A DNA stretch of 64,000 nt from Mycobacterium sp. 1100029.7 (GTDB lineage: Bacteria > Actinomycetota > Actinomycetes > Mycobacteriales > Mycobacteriaceae). The notes under the pieces were generated by a model. It was not told where the DNA came from. It worked only from the letters and a program-made list of their open reading frames with translations, and searched no databases. The stretch spans positions 1 to 64,000 of the forward strand of contig NZ_LZSC01000057.1 of assembly GCF_001665235.1 (NCBI RefSeq), read 5' to 3'. Shown here piece after piece: positions 19,441-28,963 of the stretch. Each line of letters begins with the position of its first letter. Position 1 is the stretch's first letter. Both the position numbers and the translations under genes were made by a program.

Positions 19441-20252
19441 CCGCGGCCGGCACCGCCGAGCGCCACCCGGCACCGGTCGCTCAATGGTGGGTGCTGACCA
19501 AGCGGTTCATCGCACCGACCCTGCGCAACGGTGAACTCATCGTGACCGTGGCCTCCTCGGTGGTGTTCACGGCCGGCTTCTACATCCCGTTGCATCAGGT
19601 GATGGGCACCGCGACCAAAACGCTCGCCAGCAGCTACGCCCAATATGTGATGCCGCTGATCGCGTTGCAGGCCATCACGTTCGCCGCGATGTCGACGGCG
19701 TTCCGGGCGGCGACGGATTCGGTGCAGGGCATCAACCGGCGGTTCCGGTCCATGCCGATGGCGCCGTTCGCGCCCGTGGCTGCCCGCATCTCGGCCGCGG
19801 TGTACCGCTGCACCATCTCGGTGGCGGTGGCGGTGGTCTGCGGCTACGTGATCGGGTTCCGCTTTCACCACTCCGCGGTCTACACCGCCGCCTTCGTGCT
19901 GTTGGTGGTCGCGATCGGCTCCATCCTGTCCTTCGGCGCCGACCTGGTGGGCACCGGCAGCCGCAACCCGGAGGCGATGACGCCGTTGCTGATCTTGCCG
20001 CCGTTGATCTTCGGTTTGCTGTCCACCGGAGTGCAACCGGCGCAACAATTTCCGCAGTGGATCCAGCCCATCGTGCGCAACCAGCCGGTGTCGCAGTTCG
20101 TCACCGCGCTGCGCGCCCTGGCCGGGGACGACGCGCCCTTCGGCGCGTCGGTGAGCTGGTCGGTGATGGCGCCCACCCTGGCCTGGCTGGGTTGCCTGAC
20201 CGCATTCCTGATACCGGCATCGGCGCGCGTGTTATCCAGGCGGTCACGGTGA
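19437..20252 (+). CDS. drrB: PDIM exporter permease DrrB
   Basis: A 271-residue ABC-2 type membrane protein with about six hydrophobic segments and the conserved loop region TGVQPAQQFPQWIQPIVRNQ, typical of Drr permeases. The GTG start overlaps the drrA stop (GTGA) and its own stop overlaps the drrC start, so drrA, drrB and drrC are translationally coupled. It should form the membrane channel of the DrrA ATPase together with DrrC. Confidence 0.9.
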   Translation: MTAAGTAERHPAPVAQWWVLTKRFIAPTLRNGELIVTVASSVVFTAGFYIPLHQVMGTATKTLASSYAQYVMPLIALQAITFAAMSTAFRAATDSVQGINRRFRSMPMAPFAPVAARISAAVYRCTISVAVAVVCGYVIGFRFHHSAVYTAAFVLLVVAIGSILSFGADLVGTGSRNPEAMTPLLILPPLIFGLLSTGVQPAQQFPQWIQPIVRNQPVSQFVTALRALAGDDAPFGASVSWSVMAPTLAWLGCLTAFLIPASARVLSRRSR

Positions 20253-21073
20253 CGCTGTTGCACGAGCCCGTCGCCTATCTGGACCGCGGGCAGTATTACG
20301 AGAACTCGCCACGGGCACTGGTCTCGCAGACCCTGGTGCAGACCCGGCGAATACTGCTGCGGTGGTCGCGTGACCTCACGGCGGTGATCGAGGCGCTGGT
20401 GTTGCCCGTCCTGTTCCTGCTGACCCTGAATATCATTCTGGGTAATGTGATCTCACAGGTCAGCGGGCACAGCGCGCTGTACGGCACGGTTCCGCTGAAC
20501 GCACTGGCCGCCACGATCAACGGTGCGGCGGTCGGGGCGATCGGCCTGATCGGTGAACGCTCCGACGGGTTGCTGCGCCGGCTGTGGGTGGTGCCCGTGC
20601 ACCGCGCCTCGGGCGTGCTGTCGCGCATCGTGGCCGAAGCCGTACGAATCATGGCGACGACGCTGGTCGTGCTGGCCGTCGGGATGGTGCTCGGATTCCG
20701 GTTCCACCAAAGCGTTCTCGCGAGCTTGATCTGGTTTGTGGTTCCGCTGATCTTCGGGCTGGCGTTCGCCACCCTGATCACGATGGTCGCGCTGTACACG
20801 GCCAACAACTTCCTGCTGGAGACGGTCACGCTGGTGCACGTCCTCGCGGTCGTCTTCTCCACCGGATTTCTGCCGGTGGACCAATTTCCGAAGTGGATAC
20901 AGCCGGTCGTCGCCCACCAGCCGATGAGTTACGCGATCGAAGCGATGCGCGGATTGTCGATGGGCGGCCCGGTGCGGTGGCCGATGATCGCCACCCTGCT
21001 GTGGACCGCCGGCATCACGGTGGTGTGCATCGTGCCGGCGTTCCTCGGCTATCGACGAGCCAGCACCAGCTGA
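20249..21073 (+). CDS. drrC: PDIM exporter permease DrrC
   Basis: 274 residues from GTG 20249, which overlaps the drrB stop (GTGA) and gives a length close to the family's 276. The frame is open further upstream, but that part lies inside drrB and is a shadow. An ABC-2 permease with about six membrane segments and the same DQFPKWIQPVVAHQP loop as DrrB, so the two permeases look like paralogues. papA5 follows after nine bases. Confidence 0.9.
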   Translation: MTLLHEPVAYLDRGQYYENSPRALVSQTLVQTRRILLRWSRDLTAVIEALVLPVLFLLTLNIILGNVISQVSGHSALYGTVPLNALAATINGAAVGAIGLIGERSDGLLRRLWVVPVHRASGVLSRIVAEAVRIMATTLVVLAVGMVLGFRFHQSVLASLIWFVVPLIFGLAFATLITMVALYTANNFLLETVTLVHVLAVVFSTGFLPVDQFPKWIQPVVAHQPMSYAIEAMRGLSMGGPVRWPMIATLLWTAGITVVCIVPAFLGYRRASTS

Positions 21074-21082
21074 CAAGGGGGT

Positions 21083-22351
21083 ATGACGGTGTTTCCCGGA
21101 TCCGTGATCCGCAAGCTGACGCGCAGCGAAGAGGTGTTCGCGGTCAACGAGACGTATTTCGCGTTCACCGCCCACGTCAACGGTCCCGTCGACCTCGACG
21201 CGATGTCGGACGCCTTCGACGCACTGCTGGAATCCCATCCGGTGTTCACCGGCCGACTGGAGAAGACCGACGACGGGCGTTACCAGATCGTCGCCGAAGA
21301 CCTGATGCACCCGGGCATCTGGGTGGTCGACGACACCGGTGCCGACGCGCCGGAAACCGCCGGCATGCATCTGGATCAGACCCAGACTCTGCTGAATCTG
21401 CGGTTGAAGCGCGGCGGTGGCCGCACCGAGCTCACGCTGTACACCCATCACAGCCTGGCCGACGCGCACCATGCTTTCGGTCTGCTCGAAGAGCTGTTCT
21501 CGCTCTACACCGACGTGGTCACCACCGGTGCCCCCGCTCCGGTCACACCGCAACCCGCACCCGAGTCCCTCGAGCTGTTACTCGAAGAGCGCGGCGTGAC
21601 CAAGCAACAGAAGTCGGGGCTGGAGAAGCTGTTCAAGGCGATGTTCGCCTACGACCTTCCCGAACAAGAGAAGCCGCCGATGATGCCGGATCCGGATGCG
21701 ATTGCCCCGATTCCGATCGCACGCACCCGGTTCACCGAAGAGGAGACGGCCGAGCTGGTGGAGTTCGGCCTCGCCAACCAGCTCAGCCTGAACTCGGTGG
21801 TGGCCGCGGCCATCCTGTTGGCCGAATGGGAACTGCGCAACACCCCGCACATCCCGATTCCTTACATCTATCCGGTCGATCTGCGTTATCTGCTCTCGCC
21901 GCCGGTGAGTCTGACCGGCAGCACGCTCCCGCTGGGGGTGGCCACCTACCTCGCGGAGATCCGGCCCGACACCGACCTGGTCGACCTGGCCCGCGGAATT
22001 GTGGAATCGTTCCGAAATGATCTGTCGGACGGTGTGATTCAACAATCCGCCATGCATTTCAACCTGCAGTACCAGGGCACTCCCGCGGGACTTCCCCCGG
22101 TGGTGCTGTGCACGGACACCGGCACCATCCCGCCGCTGCGCACACCGCCGGAGATGGAGCTGGACGACTTCCAGAGCGAATTATGGTTCCCCACCCGCGC
22201 ACCGGTGGACCTCTACAGCTGCGGGACCTTCGCGGGCCGGCTGTTCATCGAACACCATGCACACCTGCCGGGGCGTGAAAAGCCGCTGGAGGCAATACAT
22301 TCACTGCTGTGTGCGCTGCTCAGCGAAGAGGACAGCTGGGTGGTCGAGTAA
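21083..22351 (+). CDS. papA5: Phthiocerol/phthiodiolone mycocerosyl transferase PapA5
   Basis: 422 residues, the same length as the M. tuberculosis enzyme. It belongs to the condensation-domain acyltransferase superfamily; the catalytic HHxxxD motif is HHSLAD (about residue 125). PapA5 moves mycocerosic acids from the Mas carrier onto the two phthiocerol hydroxyls. A strong purine-rich ribosome-binding site (AAGGGGG) lies just upstream of ATG 21083. It closes the + strand run of the locus; its stop lies only six bases from the stop of the convergent mas gene. Confidence 0.92.
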   Translation: MTVFPGSVIRKLTRSEEVFAVNETYFAFTAHVNGPVDLDAMSDAFDALLESHPVFTGRLEKTDDGRYQIVAEDLMHPGIWVVDDTGADAPETAGMHLDQTQTLLNLRLKRGGGRTELTLYTHHSLADAHHAFGLLEELFSLYTDVVTTGAPAPVTPQPAPESLELLLEERGVTKQQKSGLEKLFKAMFAYDLPEQEKPPMMPDPDAIAPIPIARTRFTEEETAELVEFGLANQLSLNSVVAAAILLAEWELRNTPHIPIPYIYPVDLRYLLSPPVSLTGSTLPLGVATYLAEIRPDTDLVDLARGIVESFRNDLSDGVIQQSAMHFNLQYQGTPAGLPPVVLCTDTGTIPPLRTPPEMELDDFQSELWFPTRAPVDLYSCGTFAGRLFIEHHAHLPGREKPLEAIHSLLCALLSEEDSWVVE

Positions 22352-22357
22352 CTTCCG

Positions 22358-25300
22358 TCAGGTTGCCGCCGGTTGAGCTTCCTGTGCGGCCAGCGTCTCG
22401 GACAGGTGTAGTCCCAACGTCCGCGCGGAGTTGAAGGTCGCGATCGTCTTGGGTGTGACCCGGATTCCGGTCTCGGCTTCGATACGGGTGCGCAATTCGA
22501 GATTGCCCAGCGAGTCCAGGCCGTGCTCGGCGAACGGACGGTCGGGGTCGATCGCGCGCCGCAGGATCAGGCCGGTCTGGTCCGCGATCAGGCGGCGCAG
22601 CCGGGCCGGCCACTCGCCGGGTGACAGTGTCCGCAATTCGGCACGCAACACCGAACTTTCGGCGCCATGCTGGTCGCCGGCGTCCTGGAACGCTTCGGCG
22701 AACGGGCTGCGCGCGACCAGCGCGGCCAGCCACGGCGCACCGGTGGTGGGCACGTAGCCGGTGTAGCCGCGGTCGTAACGCAGCAGCGTCTCGAACGCTT
22801 GGGCACCCTCGTCGGGCGCGATCATCGTGGTGCGACCACCGGCGGCCAGGAAGGTGGCCCGACCGATTTCGCCCCACGCGCCCCACGCGATCGTGTTCGT
22901 CGGCAGCCCCTGACTGCGACGCCACTGCGTGAACCCGTCCAGCCAGCTGGAGGCCGCGGCGTAGGCGCCCTGGCCGGCCGAGCCGAACAACGCGGCCACC
23001 GACGAGAAGGAGCAGAACCAGTCCAGCGGCTGTCCGGCGGTGGCCTGATGCAGGTTCCACACGCCGTTGACCTTCGGAGCCCAGTCCTTGTCGATCAGCT
23101 CGTCGGTGATGTTGGCCAGCACGGCGTCTTCGACCACCGCGGCGGCGTGCAGCACTCCGCGCAGCGGAAGCCCGGTCGCCGTCGCCGCCGCCACCACCCG
23201 CGCGGCGGTTTGCGACTCCGCGATGTTGCCGCTCTCCACGACCACGTCTGTGCCGTTGGTCCGCAACCGCTCAATGGCCTGACGCGCCTTGGGCGTCGGG
23301 GTGGACCGGGCGGTCAGCACGATGCGCCCACAGCCCGCCTTGGCCATCTGGCCGGCCAGGAACAATCCCAGGCCACCGAGCCCGCCGGTGACGATGTAGG
23401 AGCCGTCTTTTCGGAATACCGGCGCCAGCTCCGGTGGCAGCACCGCGCGGGTCTGACCGGAGCGCAGCACGGTGAGCACCAGCTTGCCGGTGTGTTCGGC
23501 GCCGCTCATCACCCGAACTGCCGTGGCCGCCTCTGACAGCGGGTATTCGGTGCAGGTCGGCACCGGCAGGTCGCCGTCGGCGATCCGCTGATACACCGTT
23601 TGCAGCAGCTGCTGCACCCGGCGTGGATGGGTGTGGGTGAGCAGTGCCAGGTCGACGGCGTGGAACGTCAGGTTGCGGCGGAACGGGAACAGGCCCAGCC
23701 GGGCGTCGGCGTAGATGTCGCGCTTACCGATTTCGACGAACCGCCCACCGTAGGCCAGCAGCTCGATTCCGGCGTGCTGTGCGGCACCGGTCAGCGAGTT
23801 GAGCACGATGTCGACACCGTAGCCGTCGGTGTCGCGACGGATTTCGTCGGCGAACGCGGTGCTGCGCGAGTCGTAGATGTGCTCGATGCCCATGTTGCGC
23901 AACAACTCTCGACGCTCCGGGCTGCCCGCGGTGGCATAGATCTGGGCGCCGACCATCTTCGCGATCGCGATCGCCGCCTGGCCGACGCCCCCGGTGCCGG
24001 AGTGGATCAGCACCTTGTCCTCGGCCGAAATCCGGGCCAGCTCGTACAAGCCATACCAGGCGGTGCCGTACGCTGTGGCCGCCGCGGCGGCCTGGATGGT
24101 GGACAACGCCGGCGGTAGCGGCGCGACAAGCCGGGCGTCGCAGGTGACGAAGGTGCCCCAGCTGCCGTTGCCGAATCCGGAGAACCCGCCGACCCGGTCG
24201 CCGACCTTGTGCTCGGTGACACCGTCACCGACCCGGGCCACCACGCCGCCCACGTCGAATCCCAGCTGGTGCGGCTGACCCTCGAGGTCGGGGTAACGGC
24301 CCAGCGCCGCAAGGACTTCGGCGAAGTTGACGCTGGACCCATCGACGGCGATCTCGATCTCGCCGACGCCGGGCACCTTGCGGTCGAACGCGACGAACTC
24401 CAGCGTCTGCAGGTCGCCCGGGTGGCGGACCACCGCGCGCATCTGGTCGGTCTCGTGGTCCACGGTCGTCATCCGGCGTTCGTCGGCGCTCAGCGGGGTG
24501 CAGCGCAGCCGCGCGGTGTACCACTGGCCACCACGCCAGGCGGTCTCGTCTTCGGGCGTGCCGGACAGCAGTTCCTGGGCCACCTGCTCGATGTCGCCGT
24601 CGTTGTGCACGTCGATCTGGGTGGCGTGCAGGTGCGGGTTCTCCGCGCCGACCACCCGTAGCAGCCCACGCAGCCCGGCCTGCACCAGGTTGGGGTCGTC
24701 GTCTGCCTGCACGATCTGAGCCCGCCGGGTAAGCACGTACAGCCGCGGCGGTTCGGCCGACATCTCCGGAAGTTCGCGGATCATCCGGACCACATGCCGC
24801 ACCTGCTCGCGGCCGGCCAGCAGACCCTGCTCGTCGTGGCCGCCGGACGGCGGCGGGCACACGATCACCACGCCCTCGAGTCCGCCGCGCACCGCCGCGG
24901 ACAGCTGCGCGGTGTTGGCCGCGTGATCGGACTGTTCCGGCCAAGTCAACGTCATAGGCTGAGCGCCAAGCGATTTCAGTGCATCCGTGAGTCGGGACTC
25001 CAGCAGATCGGTCTCGCTGGTGTTGATCAACAGCCAACTGCCCACGGTCCGCTCCGGCACCGCAGGCAGCGTCTGCTGCTGCCACTCGACGGCCAGCAGC
25101 CGCTCGGACATCAGCTGATCGGCGGCGCCACCGCTGGCCGTCATCCGCAGACCCTGCACGGCCAGCAGCACCGCTCCGCTCTCGTCCAGCAGATCCAGAT
25201 CGACCTCGAGGGCCGATTCGCTCGCCGACGCCAGGCGTAGCTGGCAGTAGCGAGCACCGCGCAGCGGGGCGTAGCGACGCACCCGGGCCACACTCAGCGG

Positions 25301-28300
25301 CAGCAGCAGACCCAGCTGCGAGGCATCCTTGATCGCCGGGTGCGCCAGCACCGCCTGGAAGCAGGCATCCAGCAGCGCGGGATGAATGCCGTAACTCCCC
25401 TGCTGCGACCGGACCGTCCTGGGCAGCTCGACTTCGACAACGACGCTGCGGCTCTTGCCTTCCGCGTTGTGCGCAGACACCAGTCCGGTGAAGGCCGGTC
25501 CGTAGTCGACGCCGCGCTCGGCGAACACGGCTCGCACCGCGGCGCCCTCCGTCCGTTGCGGGTGGGTGGCCAGCAGGGCGGCGACATCGCGGCGCTGCCC
25601 GGCGCCGTCGGGGGCGTTCGCGAGGGCGATGCCCAGCGTCGCGGTCGCCCGCCGGGTGCGCTCGCCGTCGCGATCCGTTTCGACCACGAACGCGGCGACA
25701 CCGGCATCCTGCACCGAAGCGACTGCGCTGACCGGGGTTTCGTCGTCCATCAGCAACATCTGCTCAAACCGGACATCGCGCACTTCGGCGTCGGGCCCGA
25801 ACAGCTCGGTGGCCGCGGCCAGAGCCATTTCGCAGAACCCGGCGCCCGGGAACACCGCGACGCCGTTCACCTGGTGGTCGACCAGCCACGGTAACGCCGC
25901 GGTGCCGATCTCGCCCTGCCAGGCGTGACGTTCCGGCTCCTCAGGCAGCCGCACGTGTGCGCCCAACAGCGGATGCACCGTGATCGCCGACCCGCCGCGC
26001 GCCGCCGAGCCGGTGGACTCGACGAGCAACCGCTGCCGCGTCCAGGTCGGCAGCGGAGCGTCCACCAGACGCCCGCCGGAATTGAGCGCGGCGAAATCGA
26101 TTGCGGCACCGGCACTGTACAGATCGGCCAGGAAGCCGAGCAGCCCGTGCGGCATCGGTTGCTCGCGGCGCATACCGGCCAGGGCTTGGACGGTGATGTC
26201 GGCCGCGGCGGCGGTCTGTTCCACCGCGCGGGTCAGCAGCGGGTGCGGCGACGGTTCGCCGAACACTCGATACCCGTCGTCCAGGGCGGCCTGCACCGCG
26301 GCCGCGAACTTCACCGACTGGCGCAGGTTGTTGACCCAGTAGCCGGCGTCGAAGGCTGGCTCGGTACGCGAATCATCCAGTGTCGCAGAATAATACGGCA
26401 CCTTCGGCGAGGCGGGGCTCAGGTCTGCGAGTCCGCCGCCAAGGTCGGCCAGGATCGGGTCGACCGCCGACGTGTGCGATGCGACATCCACGGCCACCTC
26501 ACGGGCCATCACCTCACGGGCTTCCCATCCCGCGACCAGGTCACGAACCCGGTCAGCCGCCCCGCCGATCACGGTCGAGTTGGGTGAGGCGACGACCGCC
26601 ACCACGATATCCCCGATACCGCGGGCGGCCAGTTCGTCGCGCACGTGCTGGGCGGACAGCTCCACCGAGGCCATCGCCCCGGCACCGGCGACGCGGGACA
26701 TCAGCGCGGAGCGCCGGCAGATCACCTTGACCCCGTCGTCCAGCGACAGCGCGCCGGCGACCACGGCCGCGGCGATCTCGCCCATCGAATGCCCAATAAC
26801 GGCACCGGGTTCCACGCCGTAGGCGCGCATCGCGTTGGCCATGGCGACCTGGAACGTGAACAGGGTGGGCTGCACGCGCCCGACACCGGTCACGGTCTCG
26901 GGCGCCGACATCGCCTCGGTGACCGAGAATCCCGACTCCGCCGCGACCAGCGGCTCGGCCTGGGCGACGGTCGCGGCGAACGCGGGCTCGTTGGCCAGCA
27001 GCTCCGCGCCCATCGCCGCCCATTGCGAACCCTGCCCCGAGAAGATCCACACCGGGCCGCGATCGTCGTGACCCGCTGCCGGCAGGTAAGGCGTTTCGCC
27101 GTCGGCGATGTCGCGCAGTCCGGCGGTCAGTCCCTCGACGGTGTCCGCGATCACCGCGGTGCGCACCGTGCGGTGCCCGCGTCGGCACGCCAGCGTGTAG
27201 GCCAGGTCACCGACGCTCACCTGCGCCTTGTTCGTGTCCACCCAGTCGGCCAGCCGGTGCGCGGTGCGGCGCAACTCCTCGGCCGAGGTCGAGGAGAGCG
27301 GAAACAGCAGTGGCCCAGTCGCTTCCGCGGCTTCGCTCGATCCCTCGGGAGCCTGCTCGAGCACGGCGTGCACGTTGGTGCCCGACATTCCGAAGGATGT
27401 CACCCCGGCACGCCGCGGCCCGGGGCCTTTGTCCGGCCACGGCGTAACCTCCGCCGGCACGAACAGTCCGGTGTCGATCTGCTGCAGCTCGTCGGGCAGC
27501 CGGGTGAAGTGCGCCATCGGCGGAACCACGCCGTGCCGCAGCCCCAGCACCGCCTTGACGAATCCCACCGCACCGGCCGCCGCCTCGGTGTGGCCGACGT
27601 TGCTCTTAGCCGATCCGAGGGCGACACGGTTTCCGGCTGCACCGTAAACCTCTGTCAGACTGGTGAATTCGAGCGGGTCCCCTTTGGGGGTTCCGGTGCC
27701 GTGCGCTTCCACCATGCCGACGCTGGTGGGGTCCACACCGGCGGAGTCCAACGCCGCCCGGTACACCGCGGCCTGCGCGACCGACGACGGCGTCGTGATC
27801 GTCTCCGACCGGCCGTCCTGATTGGACGCGGTGCCCCGCACCACCGCCAGAATGCGGTCGCCGTCGCGCTGCGCGTCGGACAACCGCTTGAGCATCACCA
27901 CCGCGCAGCCGTCGGAGCGCACGAAACCGTCGGCGGCGACGTCGAAGGTGTGACAGCGGCCCGTGGGCGAGAGCATGCCCTGCCCCGAGGCCGAGGTGGA
28001 CACTCGCGGGTCCAGCACCAGCATCGCGCCGCCGGCCAGCGCCATATCGCTCTCGCCGCTGTGCAGGCTTTGGCAGGCCAGGTGCACGGCCAGCAGACCC
28101 GACGAGCAGGACGTGTCCATCGTGATGGCCGGGCCAAGCAGCCCCAGCCCGTAGGAGATTCGGCCCGAGGCCATGCTGAACGGTGTGCAGGTGTAGCCGT
28201 ACGCATCGCCGAGTACTCCGGCGTCGCCGGTCATCAGGGTGTAGTCCTGCTGGCACAGCCCGACGAAGACACCGGTGCGCGAGCCGCTCAACGAGGCCGG

Positions 28301-28636
28301 CACGATCCCGGCGTGCTCGATCGCTTCCCAGGACGTCTCCAGCAGCAGCCGGTGCTGCGGGTCGATGGCGGTCGCCTCGCGTTCCCCGAAGCCGAAGAAG
28401 GCGGCGTCGAAACCGCCGACGTCGTCGATGAATCCGCCCCACCGCGACACCGACCGATCCTGGACCCCGCGCTCGGGGTCGTAGTGGTCGTCGACATCCC
28501 ACCGGTCTGGCGGGATTTCGGTGACCAGGTCGTCGCCGCGCAACAGCGCCCGCCAAAACGCGTCAGGCGAATCGATACCGCCGGGGAGCCGGCAACCCAT
28601 CCCGATAACCGCAATGGGCGTGACACGCGACTGCAT
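22358..28636 (-). CDS. mas: Mycocerosic acid synthase (KS-AT-DH-ER-KR-ACP)
   Basis: A 2092-residue iterative type I synthase (family about 2110). KS begins almost at the N-terminus, with Cys177 in DTSCSSG; AT has GQGSQ, Ser617 in GHSMGE and the methylmalonyl motif VASH; DH has His921 in HxxxGxxxxP and HPALLD; ER carries HSGTGGVGQA; KR carries TGGLGGLG (about residue 1745); ACP has Ser2042 in GLDSLGN. It elongates fatty acyl chains with methylmalonyl-CoA to multimethyl-branched mycocerosates, the PapA5 substrates. It is transcribed toward papA5 and away from the permease at 28964. The acyl-AMP ligase gene fadD28, next to mas in M. tuberculosis, is not here. Confidence 0.92.
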   Translation of the reverse strand: MQSRVTPIAVIGMGCRLPGGIDSPDAFWRALLRGDDLVTEIPPDRWDVDDHYDPERGVQDRSVSRWGGFIDDVGGFDAAFFGFGEREATAIDPQHRLLLETSWEAIEHAGIVPASLSGSRTGVFVGLCQQDYTLMTGDAGVLGDAYGYTCTPFSMASGRISYGLGLLGPAITMDTSCSSGLLAVHLACQSLHSGESDMALAGGAMLVLDPRVSTSASGQGMLSPTGRCHTFDVAADGFVRSDGCAVVMLKRLSDAQRDGDRILAVVRGTASNQDGRSETITTPSSVAQAAVYRAALDSAGVDPTSVGMVEAHGTGTPKGDPLEFTSLTEVYGAAGNRVALGSAKSNVGHTEAAAGAVGFVKAVLGLRHGVVPPMAHFTRLPDELQQIDTGLFVPAEVTPWPDKGPGPRRAGVTSFGMSGTNVHAVLEQAPEGSSEAAEATGPLLFPLSSTSAEELRRTAHRLADWVDTNKAQVSVGDLAYTLACRRGHRTVRTAVIADTVEGLTAGLRDIADGETPYLPAAGHDDRGPVWIFSGQGSQWAAMGAELLANEPAFAATVAQAEPLVAAESGFSVTEAMSAPETVTGVGRVQPTLFTFQVAMANAMRAYGVEPGAVIGHSMGEIAAAVVAGALSLDDGVKVICRRSALMSRVAGAGAMASVELSAQHVRDELAARGIGDIVVAVVASPNSTVIGGAADRVRDLVAGWEAREVMAREVAVDVASHTSAVDPILADLGGGLADLSPASPKVPYYSATLDDSRTEPAFDAGYWVNNLRQSVKFAAAVQAALDDGYRVFGEPSPHPLLTRAVEQTAAAADITVQALAGMRREQPMPHGLLGFLADLYSAGAAIDFAALNSGGRLVDAPLPTWTRQRLLVESTGSAARGGSAITVHPLLGAHVRLPEEPERHAWQGEIGTAALPWLVDHQVNGVAVFPGAGFCEMALAAATELFGPDAEVRDVRFEQMLLMDDETPVSAVASVQDAGVAAFVVETDRDGERTRRATATLGIALANAPDGAGQRRDVAALLATHPQRTEGAAVRAVFAERGVDYGPAFTGLVSAHNAEGKSRSVVVEVELPRTVRSQQGSYGIHPALLDACFQAVLAHPAIKDASQLGLLLPLSVARVRRYAPLRGARYCQLRLASASESALEVDLDLLDESGAVLLAVQGLRMTASGGAADQLMSERLLAVEWQQQTLPAVPERTVGSWLLINTSETDLLESRLTDALKSLGAQPMTLTWPEQSDHAANTAQLSAAVRGGLEGVVIVCPPPSGGHDEQGLLAGREQVRHVVRMIRELPEMSAEPPRLYVLTRRAQIVQADDDPNLVQAGLRGLLRVVGAENPHLHATQIDVHNDGDIEQVAQELLSGTPEDETAWRGGQWYTARLRCTPLSADERRMTTVDHETDQMRAVVRHPGDLQTLEFVAFDRKVPGVGEIEIAVDGSSVNFAEVLAALGRYPDLEGQPHQLGFDVGGVVARVGDGVTEHKVGDRVGGFSGFGNGSWGTFVTCDARLVAPLPPALSTIQAAAAATAYGTAWYGLYELARISAEDKVLIHSGTGGVGQAAIAIAKMVGAQIYATAGSPERRELLRNMGIEHIYDSRSTAFADEIRRDTDGYGVDIVLNSLTGAAQHAGIELLAYGGRFVEIGKRDIYADARLGLFPFRRNLTFHAVDLALLTHTHPRRVQQLLQTVYQRIADGDLPVPTCTEYPLSEAATAVRVMSGAEHTGKLVLTVLRSGQTRAVLPPELAPVFRKDGSYIVTGGLGGLGLFLAGQMAKAGCGRIVLTARSTPTPKARQAIERLRTNGTDVVVESGNIAESQTAARVVAAATATGLPLRGVLHAAAVVEDAVLANITDELIDKDWAPKVNGVWNLHQATAGQPLDWFCSFSSVAALFGSAGQGAYAAASSWLDGFTQWRRSQGLPTNTIAWGAWGEIGRATFLAAGGRTTMIAPDEGAQAFETLLRYDRGYTGYVPTTGAPWLAALVARSPFAEAFQDAGDQHGAESSVLRAELRTLSPGEWPARLRRLIADQTGLILRRAIDPDRPFAEHGLDSLGNLELRTRIEAETGIRVTPKTIATFNSARTLGLHLSETLAAQEAQPAAT

Positions 28637-28963
28637 CGCCGTTCATACCTCGTCTCAGGTCTTCTGGCGATGCCTCCCCAAGCATCTCCAGAATGTCGAT
28701 ACGCGCAACGGAACCCCCGTAGCAGCGCTCGCAAAACCACCAATCCGGGTATCGACACGGAAATATACGAACCGGCCCAGCTTAAACGCCCCGCCTCACC
28801 CCGGCACGGGAATGACCGAATTGCCTGCTCGAGGCCGCCGCCAAGGCGTTGAGCAGGCAGTTTCGCGATGCCCGGAGGCCCCGAACGACCTGGCCGACAT
28901 GGGGCGTCACCCGGGCCGGTGCGCCATAATCACTTCCATCACGCAACACCTGCGGAGGCCCAG
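28637..28963. other. Divergent intergenic region between mas and the Rv2963-like permease
   Basis: A 327-base stretch without a convincing gene. It must hold the promoters of both flanking genes. Possible -10 elements are TATATT on the minus strand (28762-28767) for mas and CATAAT at 28925-28930 for the permease, the latter 33 bases ahead of its ATG and with no good -35. A perfect inverted repeat (28822-28830 and 28851-28859) lies in the middle. I see no remnant of fadD28, mmpL7 or an insertion sequence. Confidence 0.5.
28822..28859. promoter_or_regulatory. Inverted repeat in the mas/permease intergenic region
   Basis: TGCCTGCTC at 28822-28830 is matched exactly by GAGCAGGCA at 28851-28859, a 9-base perfect dyad with 20 bases between the arms. 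It lies between two divergent genes, so it could be an operator or an RNA hairpin in a long leader. There is no T-run, so a terminator is unlikely. The function is not known. Confidence 0.35.

Noticed and set aside
18439..21073. drrABC as an antibiotic efflux pump
   Set aside because: Position between ppsE and papA5 matches the lipid exporter; the drug-resistance name is only by family.
28868..28963. N-terminal extension of the Rv2963-like permease
   Set aside because: The extra 32 residues have no membrane or family features, and the GGAGG site supports ATG 28964.
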